Source: Anaerolineae bacterium (GTDB lineage: Bacteria; Chloroflexota; Anaerolineae; Aggregatilineales; Phototrophicaceae). Taken from it: a DNA stretch of 64,000 nucleotides. Shown here piece after piece: positions 50,286 through 59,582 of the stretch (its first letter is position 1; each line of letters opens with the position of its first letter). The notes below the pieces were generated by a model. The model was not told the origin of the DNA. It saw nothing but the letters and a program-made list of their open reading frames with translations, and did no database searches. Made by a program: the position numbers and the translations under genes. The stretch covers positions 1 through 64,000 of the forward strand of contig JAHDWN010000030.1 in NCBI GenBank assembly GCA_023382675.1. The letters run 5' to 3'.

Positions 50286-53200
50286 CGTGTTCCTCCGTCG
50301 TCAGTCCATACGCTCAAGCCGGTTGCCTGAGTGCTGATCACGGTTGCATATCCCGTTTGCGTATCCAGGATGATGGTGCTGGGGAACTGCGCTTGATACT
50401 GCACTTCGAGCGGGACAGGTGTGGTGGTCGGCGCTGTGGTGTAGGGCACCAGCGTCGGGCCAGGGGTTGGGAAATTGTCGCCTTCAATCGGCAGTGTGGT
50501 TGTAAAGGCGATGTAGCGCCCGTCCGGTGACCACACGAAGGCGTCAGGGAGCAGTTGGAAACCGGTCTGCGGAACACAGTAGCGACGGATTGCACCAGTC
50601 TCGACGTCGGTGATTTGCAGTTTCAGCGGCAGTTCACCCCTCTGAAGACGATCACGTTGATCATCGCTGTTGTTGTAGCTGGAGGCTCGATAGCGACCGT
50701 CTGGCGACCAGATCCCTGAAGAGCGATGTGGAATCTGGTAATGTGTTCGCGTCGCCGCATCGAAACGGAAGTAATCGCCGCCGCTTGCGTAATCGAGGAA
50801 GCGACCGAGGGGATCCCATTCCGCATAATCCAGATTGCGGGCGAAGTACTCGGCGGTGTCTGTTTCCCGATCGTAAATGTAGTATTTGCTCGTGAACGAG
50901 TCGTAAGGTGTCGTCACCAGGGAGAGCAACCCGCCTGGCTGGAGATCATCTCGCTGGATGGGTAATTCGCCGATGCGCACCGGATCACTCACGGTGAGCG
51001 GCACAAACGGTTCGCTCAATCTGCCCGTCTGCGGGTCAAAATCCCGCTGCACATGGATTTGGCCGCGATATTCTTCCGGCAGATAGCCGCTGGAGCCGAT
51101 ACGCAAGATATTGCTGGGCAACCACTGCGCCTGGTAAGGTGCGCTGATGTTGTTGCCCGGCGGAATGACGGTTGTCGCTTGTGAGCCATCGACGCGCGAG
51201 ACCATCACGCCATCGCCGACCTGGGCAATCCACTGCCGGTCGAACGAAAATGCGCAACTTCCATTGCCCACACAGCGCGGAATCGCGGCATCGGCATACT
51301 GGTGACCCGTTCCAGGCTCTATCACCCAGGTCCCACTTGATACGACAGATGACTGCGCCAGCAAACGTCCATGCGCGGCATAGTCTGGCGGTGTGCTTTC
51401 GAGGCTAAACAACGTGCGCGCCGGGCAGAGCGTCGTCACCGATTCGTCCCAGGCAGGTGGCGTGGCTTCGGCGAGCACAGGCGCAGCAATAGTTGGCGTC
51501 GGGGTGAGCGTTGGCCGAATCGCACCAATCGCTTCGTAGGCGGCGGTCGCCGTCGGTGCCAGGCCAATACTGCGCACGCCATCCGCTTGTAGCGTTGCGC
51601 GGGCAAGCTGCCCTTCGCGGATGAATTCGTCGTAAGTTCGTGTGAGGCGATAGAGACGGACGAACCCATTTTGGTCGAACTCGGCTGCGAGTCGCCCATC
51701 GGGGCTGATCGTCAGTGTGTTTGGCGGTCGATTAAATTGGCGGGCAAAGGCGTCGATAAGCGGCGTCATCTCGCGCTGTAGCTGCGTCGGTGGTAGATAG
51801 TCTCCCTGTGACCGCTGGCCGGTTTCGACATCGAAGGCAATCACCATTGGGCGAAATTCTTGGCCGCCGCCGGTGGTTTGTGGCGCCGCGTCAATCGGTG
51901 TTGGTGTGGGCGGCACGGCAAGGTTGGGATTGATGGTCGGTGTCGGTTGGATGCTGTTGACTGAGCTAATCAAGCCCTCGCAGATCATCCCCTCTAACTC
52001 AGCGACTTGATCTTGAGTGAGACCGGCGGAAATCTCGCGCCAGAGCGTGGCATAGCGCGTAGCTTCGAACGGGAAATGTTCAGTCAAACACAGCGGCACG
52101 CCGGGGATGACATAGGGCAGCGGTGTGGGCTGACTGCGATAGATGAAAGGCGGTGTGGGCGTGAGTGCCGGGACAACGGCATCGGCTGTTTCGGGCAATG
52201 CAGCACACAAGCGCAAGGCGAGGCGATTGATGAATTCGCTGTCCTGGCGCAAGCGAATCGCTTCCCACACGATCTGCCAGTCGGCGGCTTGATCTGGGAA
52301 TGCGCGGACGAGGCAGGCGGGCAGCCCGGAGGGATCGTAGTCTACGCCGTAGACTCGCTCGGGCTGATCATAGTACGGGGTGCCCATCACATAGATTTTG
52401 TTGGTGTCGAGCCAGCCATACTGCCGATAATCTGGAGAAGGGAGATCATCGCCGGATGCCCAGAGTACTTGACCACGCCCGAAGGTATACACAGCAATAT
52501 CGCTTCCGCTGATGAAACCATCGTTGTAAACAACCAGGAGGCTTTCCCAGGTTTCATTCGGAATGATTTGCTCAATGAAAAGACCGGGCACAGATGGAAT
52601 TTCGAGAACACGCCGACTGTTCTGGCGAATGTCAATCAGATTGATGATGGCTGGATCGCCGTTTTCATCACTGCGGGTCAGATAACGTGCGGAGTCTGGC
52701 GATCGAGCGATGATCTGCTGTCCCTGCACCAGCGTCAGCGAGGCGCGCTCGTGGGGCTGCCCGGTGGAAATGTCCCATGATTGCCAATCGTCGCCCCGGA
52801 TAGTGATGAGATTCTGGCTGCTTTCATCGAAGGTGAAGCGTTCAAATCCGCGGGTGTATTCTGGCAGATAGGCTAGCATATCCCCGTTCTGGGCGTCGAA
52901 GCGCTGGAAGTCACTGATAATGACGCTGCCGTCGGCATTGAATGCCAGGACACGCTCACCCGCGCCATCCGGCTCCGCCGGCACGATACTCAGATCGAGC
53001 GTGCAGCTTTGCAGATCGTAGAGTTCGATGGCTTGCTCTCCTGATGCGCGCCGCACCATTAAGCGCGTTTGATCGGGGCTGAGCAGCATGTGTTGAACGT
53101 CCGGCGGGCGAATGAGTTCAATCGTTCCCCGCCCGCGTTCCTCGTTGAAGCTATAGAGGAGCAGCGCACCCCGTTCCTGCCCCATCGTCAGCGGTTGCAG

Positions 53201-54196
53201 AACGTCGAGCAGCATGACTGTGACCGGCTCATAATTCTGGTAGCTCAGATAGCCTTCGCCATGAAACAGGCGCAGTAGCGATGACTCGCCTGGATCTGCC
53301 AGGGGACACAGCACCCGCGCGCTCCTCGACAGGCGAAAATCGTTCATCTCGGCCAGATTGCGATAATTGAGATTGATGCCGAGACGCAGGTCAAACAACG
53401 CGCCGCTGTCGGTATCGATCTGTTCAATGGCAGCGTTGTTTCCAGGGTCGGCATACAGCATGTTGTCGAAGGCACTTCTCCAGACAGTGATCGGGTCACG
53501 TTCGAAGCGGTTGGCGGAGATTTCGCCGACGACCGGAAAGCCAGACCGTCCACCATCTAACACCATCAAGCGATTGGGAATGCCACCCACCAGATAAGTG
53601 TTTGCACCCACAACCAGGCCATTGCGATACTCGAAGAAGGGGTAGCCATCTTCCAGGCTGGCATAACGCGATGGCCGTTCGCCGCGTCCCGCTTCCAGAT
53701 CCCACAGCCAGGGAATAATGCTGGTGTCGTTTTCACTCCGGCGGAGTTCCTGGGGCGCGGGCACCACTGTATCGAGCAGCAGATAGCGGTCGTCCGGGGT
53801 GAAATGCAGCGGGCCTTGCACCAGATTTGCGCCCGCTGGCTCGAACATGGCGGTGCGCTGCCCGGTGGCTGTCTCCCATAGTTCCACCCGCCGGTCAATT
53901 GCCAGGGCTAACCACAGACCATCGTGACTGAAGCGATAGGCGTTGTATGCCCCGCTCTCGTAAAGGGTGTGCAGGAGTTGATAACTGGCGGCATCGACCA
54001 GAACGAGCCGTCCATCATCATCAACCCAGGCGAAACGGTCAAACTGAGGATCATATTGGATGCCCTGTGGTCGAGGCGCGCCAATCTGACCGATAGGCAC
54101 GAAGAGGGCGTTCTCCGGTGCAGGCTGTGCCATGACCACCGCGACACCGAACAACAAGGCGAGAACAGCAGTTTGCAGTAACAAGGCACGTTTCAT
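50282..54196 (-). CDS. Giant secreted beta-propeller protein; first gene of exported-protein operon
   Basis: This exported protein of 1304 residues has a signal peptide (KRALLLQTAVLALLFGVAVVMAQ) and two WD40/TolB-like propeller regions. The first (about 30-640) has blades such as FDRFAWVDDDGRLVLVDAASYQLLHTL and FSHDGLWLALAIDRRVELWETATGQ. The second (about 820-1300) includes NTLTISPDGRLAAEFDQNGFVRLYRL, GIWSPDGRYRASSYN and FVWSPDGRYIAFTTTL. Thr/Pro-rich linkers (around LTPTPPF, QPTPTINPNLAVPPTPTP and LTPTPTIA) separate them. It is probably a binding or scaffolding protein at the surface. I chose ATG 54196, where the signal peptide begins; the open frame extends to 54313. Confidence 0.8.
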   Translation of the reverse strand: MKRALLLQTAVLALLFGVAVVMAQPAPENALFVPIGQIGAPRPQGIQYDPQFDRFAWVDDDGRLVLVDAASYQLLHTLYESGAYNAYRFSHDGLWLALAIDRRVELWETATGQRTAMFEPAGANLVQGPLHFTPDDRYLLLDTVVPAPQELRRSENDTSIIPWLWDLEAGRGERPSRYASLEDGYPFFEYRNGLVVGANTYLVGGIPNRLMVLDGGRSGFPVVGEISANRFERDPITVWRSAFDNMLYADPGNNAAIEQIDTDSGALFDLRLGINLNYRNLAEMNDFRLSRSARVLCPLADPGESSLLRLFHGEGYLSYQNYEPVTVMLLDVLQPLTMGQERGALLLYSFNEERGRGTIELIRPPDVQHMLLSPDQTRLMVRRASGEQAIELYDLQSCTLDLSIVPAEPDGAGERVLAFNADGSVIISDFQRFDAQNGDMLAYLPEYTRGFERFTFDESSQNLITIRGDDWQSWDISTGQPHERASLTLVQGQQIIARSPDSARYLTRSDENGDPAIINLIDIRQNSRRVLEIPSVPGLFIEQIIPNETWESLLVVYNDGFISGSDIAVYTFGRGQVLWASGDDLPSPDYRQYGWLDTNKIYVMGTPYYDQPERVYGVDYDPSGLPACLVRAFPDQAADWQIVWEAIRLRQDSEFINRLALRLCAALPETADAVVPALTPTPPFIYRSQPTPLPYVIPGVPLCLTEHFPFEATRYATLWREISAGLTQDQVAELEGMICEGLISSVNSIQPTPTINPNLAVPPTPTPIDAAPQTTGGGQEFRPMVIAFDVETGQRSQGDYLPPTQLQREMTPLIDAFARQFNRPPNTLTISPDGRLAAEFDQNGFVRLYRLTRTYDEFIREGQLARATLQADGVRSIGLAPTATAAYEAIGAIRPTLTPTPTIAAPVLAEATPPAWDESVTTLCPARTLFSLESTPPDYAAHGRLLAQSSVVSSGTWVIEPGTGHQYADAAIPRCVGNGSCAFSFDRQWIAQVGDGVMVSRVDGSQATTVIPPGNNISAPYQAQWLPSNILRIGSSGYLPEEYRGQIHVQRDFDPQTGRLSEPFVPLTVSDPVRIGELPIQRDDLQPGGLLSLVTTPYDSFTSKYYIYDRETDTAEYFARNLDYAEWDPLGRFLDYASGGDYFRFDAATRTHYQIPHRSSGIWSPDGRYRASSYNNSDDQRDRLQRGELPLKLQITDVETGAIRRYCVPQTGFQLLPDAFVWSPDGRYIAFTTTLPIEGDNFPTPGPTLVPYTTAPTTTPVPLEVQYQAQFPSTIILDTQTGYATVISTQATGLSVWTDDGGTR

Positions 54197-54379
54197 CAAT
54201 TTTGTTTCCCACTTATGTCGGGCTATCTTTATCGTATGTGAAAACGCATCTGCGCAACCTGCATATTGCTCACCGTTCGCCCCACGCGAAAACAACGCCT
54301 GACCTACGGGCAAAAAACTGGCGCTAGGTTAAAGGAAAGACACAATGATCTGCGCGCACACGACCAAGGGAGCGCTGCC

Positions 54380-56050
54380 ATGAAGCGACATCAATTCGCC
54401 GTTTTTTTCTTACTCTTATGCGCTTGTACGTTTGGCTGGGCACCGTTGCCCAGGATGCTCCGGGCGCAATCCACGCCTGTTTGCCCGACATCGATATTGC
54501 TGGATGTTTCGCGCGCGGCCAGCACCTGTTTCCGCCTCGAACCCGGTGAAATCTGTGCTGGCAATGGCGCGATCTCGGCGTCCGGGTTTGCTGGTGAAGT
54601 GCTTATGGCTCAGGCGGGTGATCGCGCTGCCCTGAGCGCCGTCAATACACTCTCCGCCGCGGTGACGGATGACGACCTGGGCATCGTCACGCTCAGCTCA
54701 TACGACGGAGGTGAGCCTTTAGCAGGTGCGTTCACGCTGGTGGCATTGGGCGACGTAACACTGACGAACCAGGTCACGCCACTGCCCACACTGGACGCCA
54801 TTGCCATTGGCAGTGTCAACATCCGCAGCGCGCCGGGGCAAGACGCCGAGATCATTGCTCACGCGGGTGTCAACGATGGGTTGATCGTGAATGGACGCAG
54901 CAGCGACAACCGTTGGGCGCGGGTCGCTGTGCCGGGTGAGCACGTGTTTGGCTGGGCGTCGGTGGATGTACTCAACATTCGAGGCAATCTACTGACGCTA
55001 GCACTTGCGAGTCCGGGACAGCCAGTGCTGGATGCATTCCGCGTCTTTGATCTGGCCACGGGCGCGAATACGGCGTGTGAGGGAGGACTGCCGAGCGGCA
55101 TCCTGCTCCAGAGTGCCAACAACGAACAGAGCGCGTTCATGCAGATAGGCAGCACGCGCTTGCAGGTGCATGGCACTGCTTTCATCACGGCTCCAACTGC
55201 TGACAGTGACCCTAGCGTCTATGTGCTGGCTGGCTACGCCATCATCCATAGTGATGCGGGCGACCTCATCTTCATTCCTGCTGGCGGCGTTCACAGCGCG
55301 GCGAGTGCAGTGCCTTTCGAGCCAGCTTCGGTGGCGCTGCTGCCCGTTCAACTGCTGCCGGTCTCCATCCGCTTGCCGGCTGCGATCACCGAGACGGACA
55401 TCGCCCGCCTGACTGAAGCCTATCTCAACACGCTTGCTGCCGCGCAAGCGACGCCCACTCCTCAGCCGACGGCTGATCCAACCATTTGTCGCCGTGTGAC
55501 GCGGGGCACGACGACGCTCTACGCTGGCCCCGGCGAATTCTACGAAGCGATCAATTCCCTGCCAGCAGGAGCATCGGTCAGGCCCGTTATTGCTGCCAGC
55601 GATCCTGATGGGCGCATCTGGTGGCAGCTCACGACCAGTAACTGGCTCCTTACCAGCCAGGTTCGGGAAACTGGACTGTGCCCGGATGTGCCGCGTACGC
55701 AGAACATCACACCACCGCGCAATAACACCCTCTCACTCGAAACCTGTGAGACAACCAACGGCCCCCTGCGCGCTGGACAACAGGTAACGATTCAATTCAC
55801 GCCGCCTGCGTTCGATAACTGGGGTGAGGCACGCGACGCCGTTCGCATCGATCCAGGGCGCATTAGTGTCGGCGCGCGCACCTATCGCGCCCAGGCGACC
55901 TCACCGATCCGGCTGGGCACAACAGACGATGACGAGCGCTACCTGCGCACGTTCTACATCGTCTGGAATGCCGTCCCCGGTACGCACCGCATCGTAGGCG
56001 ATCGCCTGTCGTATGAGCCGATTTGTACTCTGGTTGTCCCTGTAGGCTAG
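54380..56050 (+). CDS. Secreted SH3-domain protein, divergent from the exported-protein operon
   Basis: The 556-residue exported protein has a signal peptide (KRHQFAVFFLLLCACTFGWAPL). It has a first SH3 domain around residues 165-230 (IAIGSVNIRSAPGQDAEIIAHAGVNDGLIVNG to VFGWASVDVLNIRG), a central FecR-like segment (QIGSTRLQVHGTAFITAP to FIPAGGVHSA), a Thr/Pro linker (ATPTPQPTADP), and a second SH3 unit (TTTLYAGPGEFYEAINSLPAGASVRPVI). A C-terminal Ig-like domain ends WNAVPGTHRIVGDRLSYEPIC. The final domain resembles that of the SH3 protein at 44152. Divergent placement suggests shared control with the operon. ATG 54380 is chosen because the signal peptide begins there and AAGGGAG precedes it. 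Confidence 0.75.
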   Translation: MKRHQFAVFFLLLCACTFGWAPLPRMLRAQSTPVCPTSILLDVSRAASTCFRLEPGEICAGNGAISASGFAGEVLMAQAGDRAALSAVNTLSAAVTDDDLGIVTLSSYDGGEPLAGAFTLVALGDVTLTNQVTPLPTLDAIAIGSVNIRSAPGQDAEIIAHAGVNDGLIVNGRSSDNRWARVAVPGEHVFGWASVDVLNIRGNLLTLALASPGQPVLDAFRVFDLATGANTACEGGLPSGILLQSANNEQSAFMQIGSTRLQVHGTAFITAPTADSDPSVYVLAGYAIIHSDAGDLIFIPAGGVHSAASAVPFEPASVALLPVQLLPVSIRLPAAITETDIARLTEAYLNTLAAAQATPTPQPTADPTICRRVTRGTTTLYAGPGEFYEAINSLPAGASVRPVIAASDPDGRIWWQLTTSNWLLTSQVRETGLCPDVPRTQNITPPRNNTLSLETCETTNGPLRAGQQVTIQFTPPAFDNWGEARDAVRIDPGRISVGARTYRAQATSPIRLGTTDDDERYLRTFYIVWNAVPGTHRIVGDRLSYEPICTLVVPVG

Positions 56051-56084
56051 CGGCGCGGACGCCAACCAGAAGGAAATCCTGTGC

Positions 56085-56113
56085 TGCGAGCCGCCTCAGC
56101 GAAGCGGCTCGCA
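56085..56113 (+). terminator. Hairpin after the SH3 protein gene
   Basis: A perfect 10-bp stem, TGCGAGCCGC (56085-56094) with GCGGCTCGCA (56104-56113), has a 9-base loop. Only TT follows, so termination may be inefficient. It lies 34 bases after the stop codon. Confidence 0.5.
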
Positions 56114-56201
56114 TTCACCCTGTGATCAACCTGCTTGACTAAAACGAACAAAAGTTCTATCCTTATGGCTACCTAATATACATCGCGAGGGAGATGCAAA
56201 C

Positions 56202-57317
56202 ATGAGCGAAGTTCGTGTTCTCGTCGGCACACGCAAAGGCGCATTCATTCTGCGGTCGGATGAACGGCGCAAAGACTGGACAGTGGAGGGGCCACTCTTC
56301 CCCGGTTGGGAGATCTATCACATCACCGGGACGCCGAGCGACCCCAACCGGCTCTACGTGTCGCAATCGGGCGGCTGGTTCGGGCAACTCATCCAGCGCT
56401 CTGACGATGGCGGGAAGACCTGGGAAACCGTCGGCAACGAATTTTTGTACGACGGCGTACCCGGCACCCACCAGTGGTACGATGGCTCGCAGCATCCCTG
56501 GGAATTCAAGCGCGTCTGGCATCTTGAACCTTCGCCGTCCAACCCGGACTCCGTCTATGCCGGAGTCGAGGATGCGGCCCTGTTTCATTCGGATGACGGC
56601 GGCAAAACGTGGCGTGAATTGCCAGGACTGCGCGACGTCAAGGGCAACCTCTGGCAGCCAGGCGCTGGCGGCATGTGCCTGCATACCATCGTCCTGAGTC
56701 CCGATGATCCCAACCGCATGTTCGTTGCCATCTCTGCCGCGGGTGCCTTCCGCACCGACGATGGCGGCGCGACCTGGCGGCCAGTCAATCAGGGGCTGAA
56801 GTCGGAATTTGAACTGCCGGACGCGACTGCCGAAGTCGGGCACTGCGTCCATAGCATCGCCATGCACCCGTCACGCCCAAATATACTGTTTATGCAAAAG
56901 CACTGGGATGTGATGCGCTCGGACAACGCCGGTGAATCCTGGCACGAAGTCAGCGGCAATCTGCCCAGTGATTTTGGCTTTCCAATCGCCGTTCATGCGC
57001 ATGATCCGAATACGATTTATGTCGTGCCAATCACGAGTGATTCCCACCATTTTCCGCCCGATGGCAAGCTGCGCGTCTATCGCAGTCGATCCGGTGGCGA
57101 GGAGTGGGAAGCGCTGACGAATGGGCTGCCGCAAGAGAATTGTTATGTCAACGTACTGCGCAACGCGCTGGCCGTCGACTCCCTGGAGTCGTGCGGCCTC
57201 TACTTCGGCACGACCGGCGGGCAGGTCTACGTGTCCGCCGATTCGGGCGACAACTGGATGCCCATCGTCCACGATCTCCCGGCGGTACTGTCGGTCGAGG
57301 TGCAGGTGCTGCTATGA
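56202..57317 (+). CDS. BNR/sialidase-like beta-propeller protein
   Basis: The 371-residue protein has BNR (Asp-box) repeats SxDxGx[50 protein letters not shown] and [11 protein letters not shown], spaced as blades of a propeller. The N-terminal strand is [14 protein letters not shown]. This is the WD40/YVTN/BNR-like family, which shares the fold with sialidases; the catalytic Arg triad cannot be identified, so hydrolase activity is doubtful. No signal peptide is present, which is unusual for a propeller of this type. GGGAG precedes the start. Its stop overlaps the start of the MoaD/ThiS gene, so the two proteins are made together. Confidence 0.82.
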   Translation: MSEVRVLVGTRKGAFILRSDERRKDWTVEGPLFPGWEIYHITGTPSDPNRLYVSQSGGWFGQLIQRSDDGGKTWETVGNEFLYDGVPGTHQWYDGSQHPWEFKRVWHLEPSPSNPDSVYAGVEDAALFHSDDGGKTWRELPGLRDVKGNLWQPGAGGMCLHTIVLSPDDPNRMFVAISAAGAFRTDDGGATWRPVNQGLKSEFELPDATAEVGHCVHSIAMHPSRPNILFMQKHWDVMRSDNAGESWHEVSGNLPSDFGFPIAVHAHDPNTIYVVPITSDSHHFPPDGKLRVYRSRSGGEEWEALTNGLPQENCYVNVLRNALAVDSLESCGLYFGTTGGQVYVSADSGDNWMPIVHDLPAVLSVEVQVLL

Positions 57318-57610
57318 TCCGGGTCACGCTGCCCACCCACCTGCGCACGCTGGCGGGAGTGACTGGCGCGGTTGAACTCCGGGTGGAGGAGCCAATCACG
57401 CAGGGGGCGATTCTGGAGGCGTTGGAGACGGCCTACCCAATGCTGCGCGGCACCATCCGCGACATCACCACCAAGGAACGCCGTCCCTTCGTTCGCTTTT
57501 TTGCCTGTGGCGAGGATCTCTCCCACGAACCAGCCGACGCATCCGTGCCCGCCGAAGTCGCCGCAGGAACTGAGCCGTTTCGCATCATCGGTGCGATGGC
57601 GGGCGGCTGA
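57314..57610 (+). CDS. MoaD/ThiS-family small protein
   Basis: The 98-residue protein has the beta-grasp fold of sulfur carriers: [15 protein letters not shown] at the start, [17 protein letters not shown] in the helix, and a C-terminal IIGAMAGG. The terminal Gly-Gly is the thiocarboxylation site in MoaD, ThiS and relatives, so this is a candidate sulfur carrier. Its partner activating enzyme is not in the window. ATG 57314 overlaps the stop of the BNR protein (ATGA). A strong terminator follows at 57657, so the two genes form a closed operon. Confidence 0.82.
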   Translation: MIRVTLPTHLRTLAGVTGAVELRVEEPITQGAILEALETAYPMLRGTIRDITTKERRPFVRFFACGEDLSHEPADASVPAEVAAGTEPFRIIGAMAGG

Positions 57611-57656
57611 GCCGGACTGTCCGCACGTAGAATGCTCCGTGAAGCTGTTCCAGGTG

Positions 57657-57696
57657 AAACGAGTTGAATTGCTCTGATGCAGTTCAACTCGTTTTG
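57657..57696 (+). terminator. Strong intrinsic terminator of the BNR-MoaD operon
   Basis: AAACGAGTTGAATTGC (57657-57672) pairs with GCAGTTCAACTCGTTT (57679-57694) with a single G-T pair. The loop is TCTGAT, and the stem ends in TTTT, followed by GCTTTG. Confidence 0.85.
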
Positions 57697-57777
57697 CTTT
57701 GCGGTTCCTGTGGACTGATTGCTGTGGGATGCCAGCGCGGGTAGAATTCGGGCAATCACGTCGAAGACCAATAATCC

Positions 57778-59040
57778 ATGTTGACAAACCCGCTCAGAAC
57801 GAGACAGACCGGCAGCAGCTACCGTTGGGTGATGCTGGTCTTGTGTGCTTTGACACCGTTGAGTGTCATCACACTGCCGAATTTGTCTCTACCGCCGCTG
57901 TTCACCACTATCGCTCAGGATCTAGGGCTATCGCTCGTCGAGATCGGCATGATCTGGGGTACGGTCTCGTTTGCGGGCATCTTCTTCGCGCTAATCGGTG
58001 GGACGCTGGGAGATCGCTTCGGAACCCGCACCATGCTCTTCGTGACCTGCCTCCTGACCGGCGTCTTTGGGTTCATACGCAGCCTCACGGTTGATTTCAC
58101 CACGCTGCTCATGGCTGCGCTCTTGTTTGGTGTCTTTCAGGCGGCCATTCCGGTCTTGTTGTTCAAAGTCGTGCGCCAATGGTTTCCGGCCAGTCAGTAT
58201 GGCATGGCCAGCGGCGTGATTTCTGCGGGCTTTGCCGCCGGGCTGATGCTTGGCCCGCTCCTCAGTACAAGCGTGATCTTACCAGCGCTCGGCGGCTGGC
58301 GGCAGGTTCTGGTGTTCTATGGTGCTGTCGCTGTTGTGTTCAGCCTGATCTGGCTCGTCGTTCACCCGGTTGAGCAGCAGGCTGACGCCAGCCTCAAGCC
58401 GCGCGTCTCGCTCGGAGACAGCCTGCGTCACGTCGTCCGGCTGCGCAACGTATGGATTCTGGGCGTTGGTGGTCTGGGCATTAACGCCTGTTTTCAAGGC
58501 TTCACCGGCTATCTACCCACCTACTTGAAGACGATTGGCTGGGCAGATCTGGATGCTGACCGCGCGCTGGCGGCCTTCTTTGTGACGAGCCTGGCGGCGG
58601 TCGTGCCGCTGTCATTTCTCTCGGACAAACTACGACTCCGACGTGGTTTCTTGATCTTCGCCGCGCTCGTCCTGGCGACAGGCATTGGCTCATTGAGCGT
58701 CGTTGAAGCCGCGTTGATTGTGCCTGTGATCGCCGTGACGGGCTTCGTCTTCGATTCGTTCATGGCGATCCTCAACGCCAGCGTGCTCGAAGTAGAGGGT
58801 GTAAGTCATGTGTACGCCGGGACGGCAATTGGCTTTGCTACGATGATCCGCAATCTGGGCGGCACCTTTTCGCCACCGGTGGGCAACAGCCTGACAACGT
58901 TCGGATTCAGTGTTCCGTTCCTGTTCTGGGGTGGCATGGGGCTGTTTGCGGCGGCCATGTTTGCCTTCGCGCTCAAAGCGAAGAAGCAGACCGTGCCGGA
59001 AAGTCAAGCGGTCGATTTCCCCCTCGGCGCAGGCGGATAA
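57778..59040 (+). CDS. MFS transporter
   Basis: The 420-residue membrane protein has twelve hydrophobic segments and major-facilitator signatures: the loop 2-3 motif GGTLGDRFGTRTM (GxxxDRxGxR) and its weaker counterpart in the second half (LSDKLRLRRGF). The substrate cannot be inferred; overall it resembles the CynX/NarK-like and organic-anion groups. ATG 57778 directly follows a short leader with a weak ribosome site. It is convergent with the VOC protein gene and has no obvious operon partner. Confidence 0.88.
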   Translation: MLTNPLRTRQTGSSYRWVMLVLCALTPLSVITLPNLSLPPLFTTIAQDLGLSLVEIGMIWGTVSFAGIFFALIGGTLGDRFGTRTMLFVTCLLTGVFGFIRSLTVDFTTLLMAALLFGVFQAAIPVLLFKVVRQWFPASQYGMASGVISAGFAAGLMLGPLLSTSVILPALGGWRQVLVFYGAVAVVFSLIWLVVHPVEQQADASLKPRVSLGDSLRHVVRLRNVWILGVGGLGINACFQGFTGYLPTYLKTIGWADLDADRALAAFFVTSLAAVVPLSFLSDKLRLRRGFLIFAALVLATGIGSLSVVEAALIVPVIAVTGFVFDSFMAILNASVLEVEGVSHVYAGTAIGFATMIRNLGGTFSPPVGNSLTTFGFSVPFLFWGGMGLFAAAMFAFALKAKKQTVPESQAVDFPLGAGG

Positions 59041-59049
59041 GGGAGCCCA

Positions 59050-59448
59050 TCAGCCCTCGCGCTGGTATTTCATATAATCGTCAACAATCTGGGTGAACTC
59101 CACCAGATTGTTGAATGGGTCACGGCAGAAAAAACGAGGCCGCCCATGAATCGTCTCTGGCGACCACGGTTGATACCCGGCCTTTTGAAGCGCTTGCCGC
59201 ATCGCCTCAAGATCGCCCACGTTCAAACAGAAGTGCCCTCCGGACGGGCTGCTGGCGGTCGCTTCCCCAAAAACGTGCAGTTCCATCTCTCCGCCCAGGC
59301 TGAACCAGACCAGGTCAAGATGCACGATGCCGCTCGGCACGGGTTTCTCAGGCAATCCAACCAGGTCGCCGTAGAACTGGCGAGCAATCTGGGCGCTTTC
59401 CTCACCGGGCGGGCGCGGTATGCTGACGTGTTGTAACGCGATTTGCAT
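59050..59448 (-). CDS. VOC (glyoxalase/dioxygenase-like) family protein
   Basis: The 132-residue protein has two beta-alpha-beta-beta-beta modules of the vicinal-oxygen-chelate fold: LQHVSIPRPPGEESAQIARQFYGDLVGLPEK in the first and FCLNVGDLEAMRQALQKAGYQPW in the second, ending in RFFCRDPFNNLVEFTQI. Candidate metal ligands are His7, the His of ELHVFG or GGHFCLN, and the Glu of VEFTQ. Family members include glyoxalase I, dioxygenases and antibiotic-binding proteins; the substrate is unknown. Confidence 0.85.
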   Translation of the reverse strand: MQIALQHVSIPRPPGEESAQIARQFYGDLVGLPEKPVPSGIVHLDLVWFSLGGEMELHVFGEATASSPSGGHFCLNVGDLEAMRQALQKAGYQPWSPETIHGRPRFFCRDPFNNLVEFTQIVDDYMKYQREG

Positions 59449-59582
59449 CGGAATATCCTGATAGTCTAGCTGAAGGAAGGTGAATTATATGCGCTCGCCG
59501 TGCTGACGGCTATGTTGCCTGACCGGCTTGCAGCCCATGGGTGGCTCGCCCGCGGTATACTTAACCGTGGACAATGTGAGTG

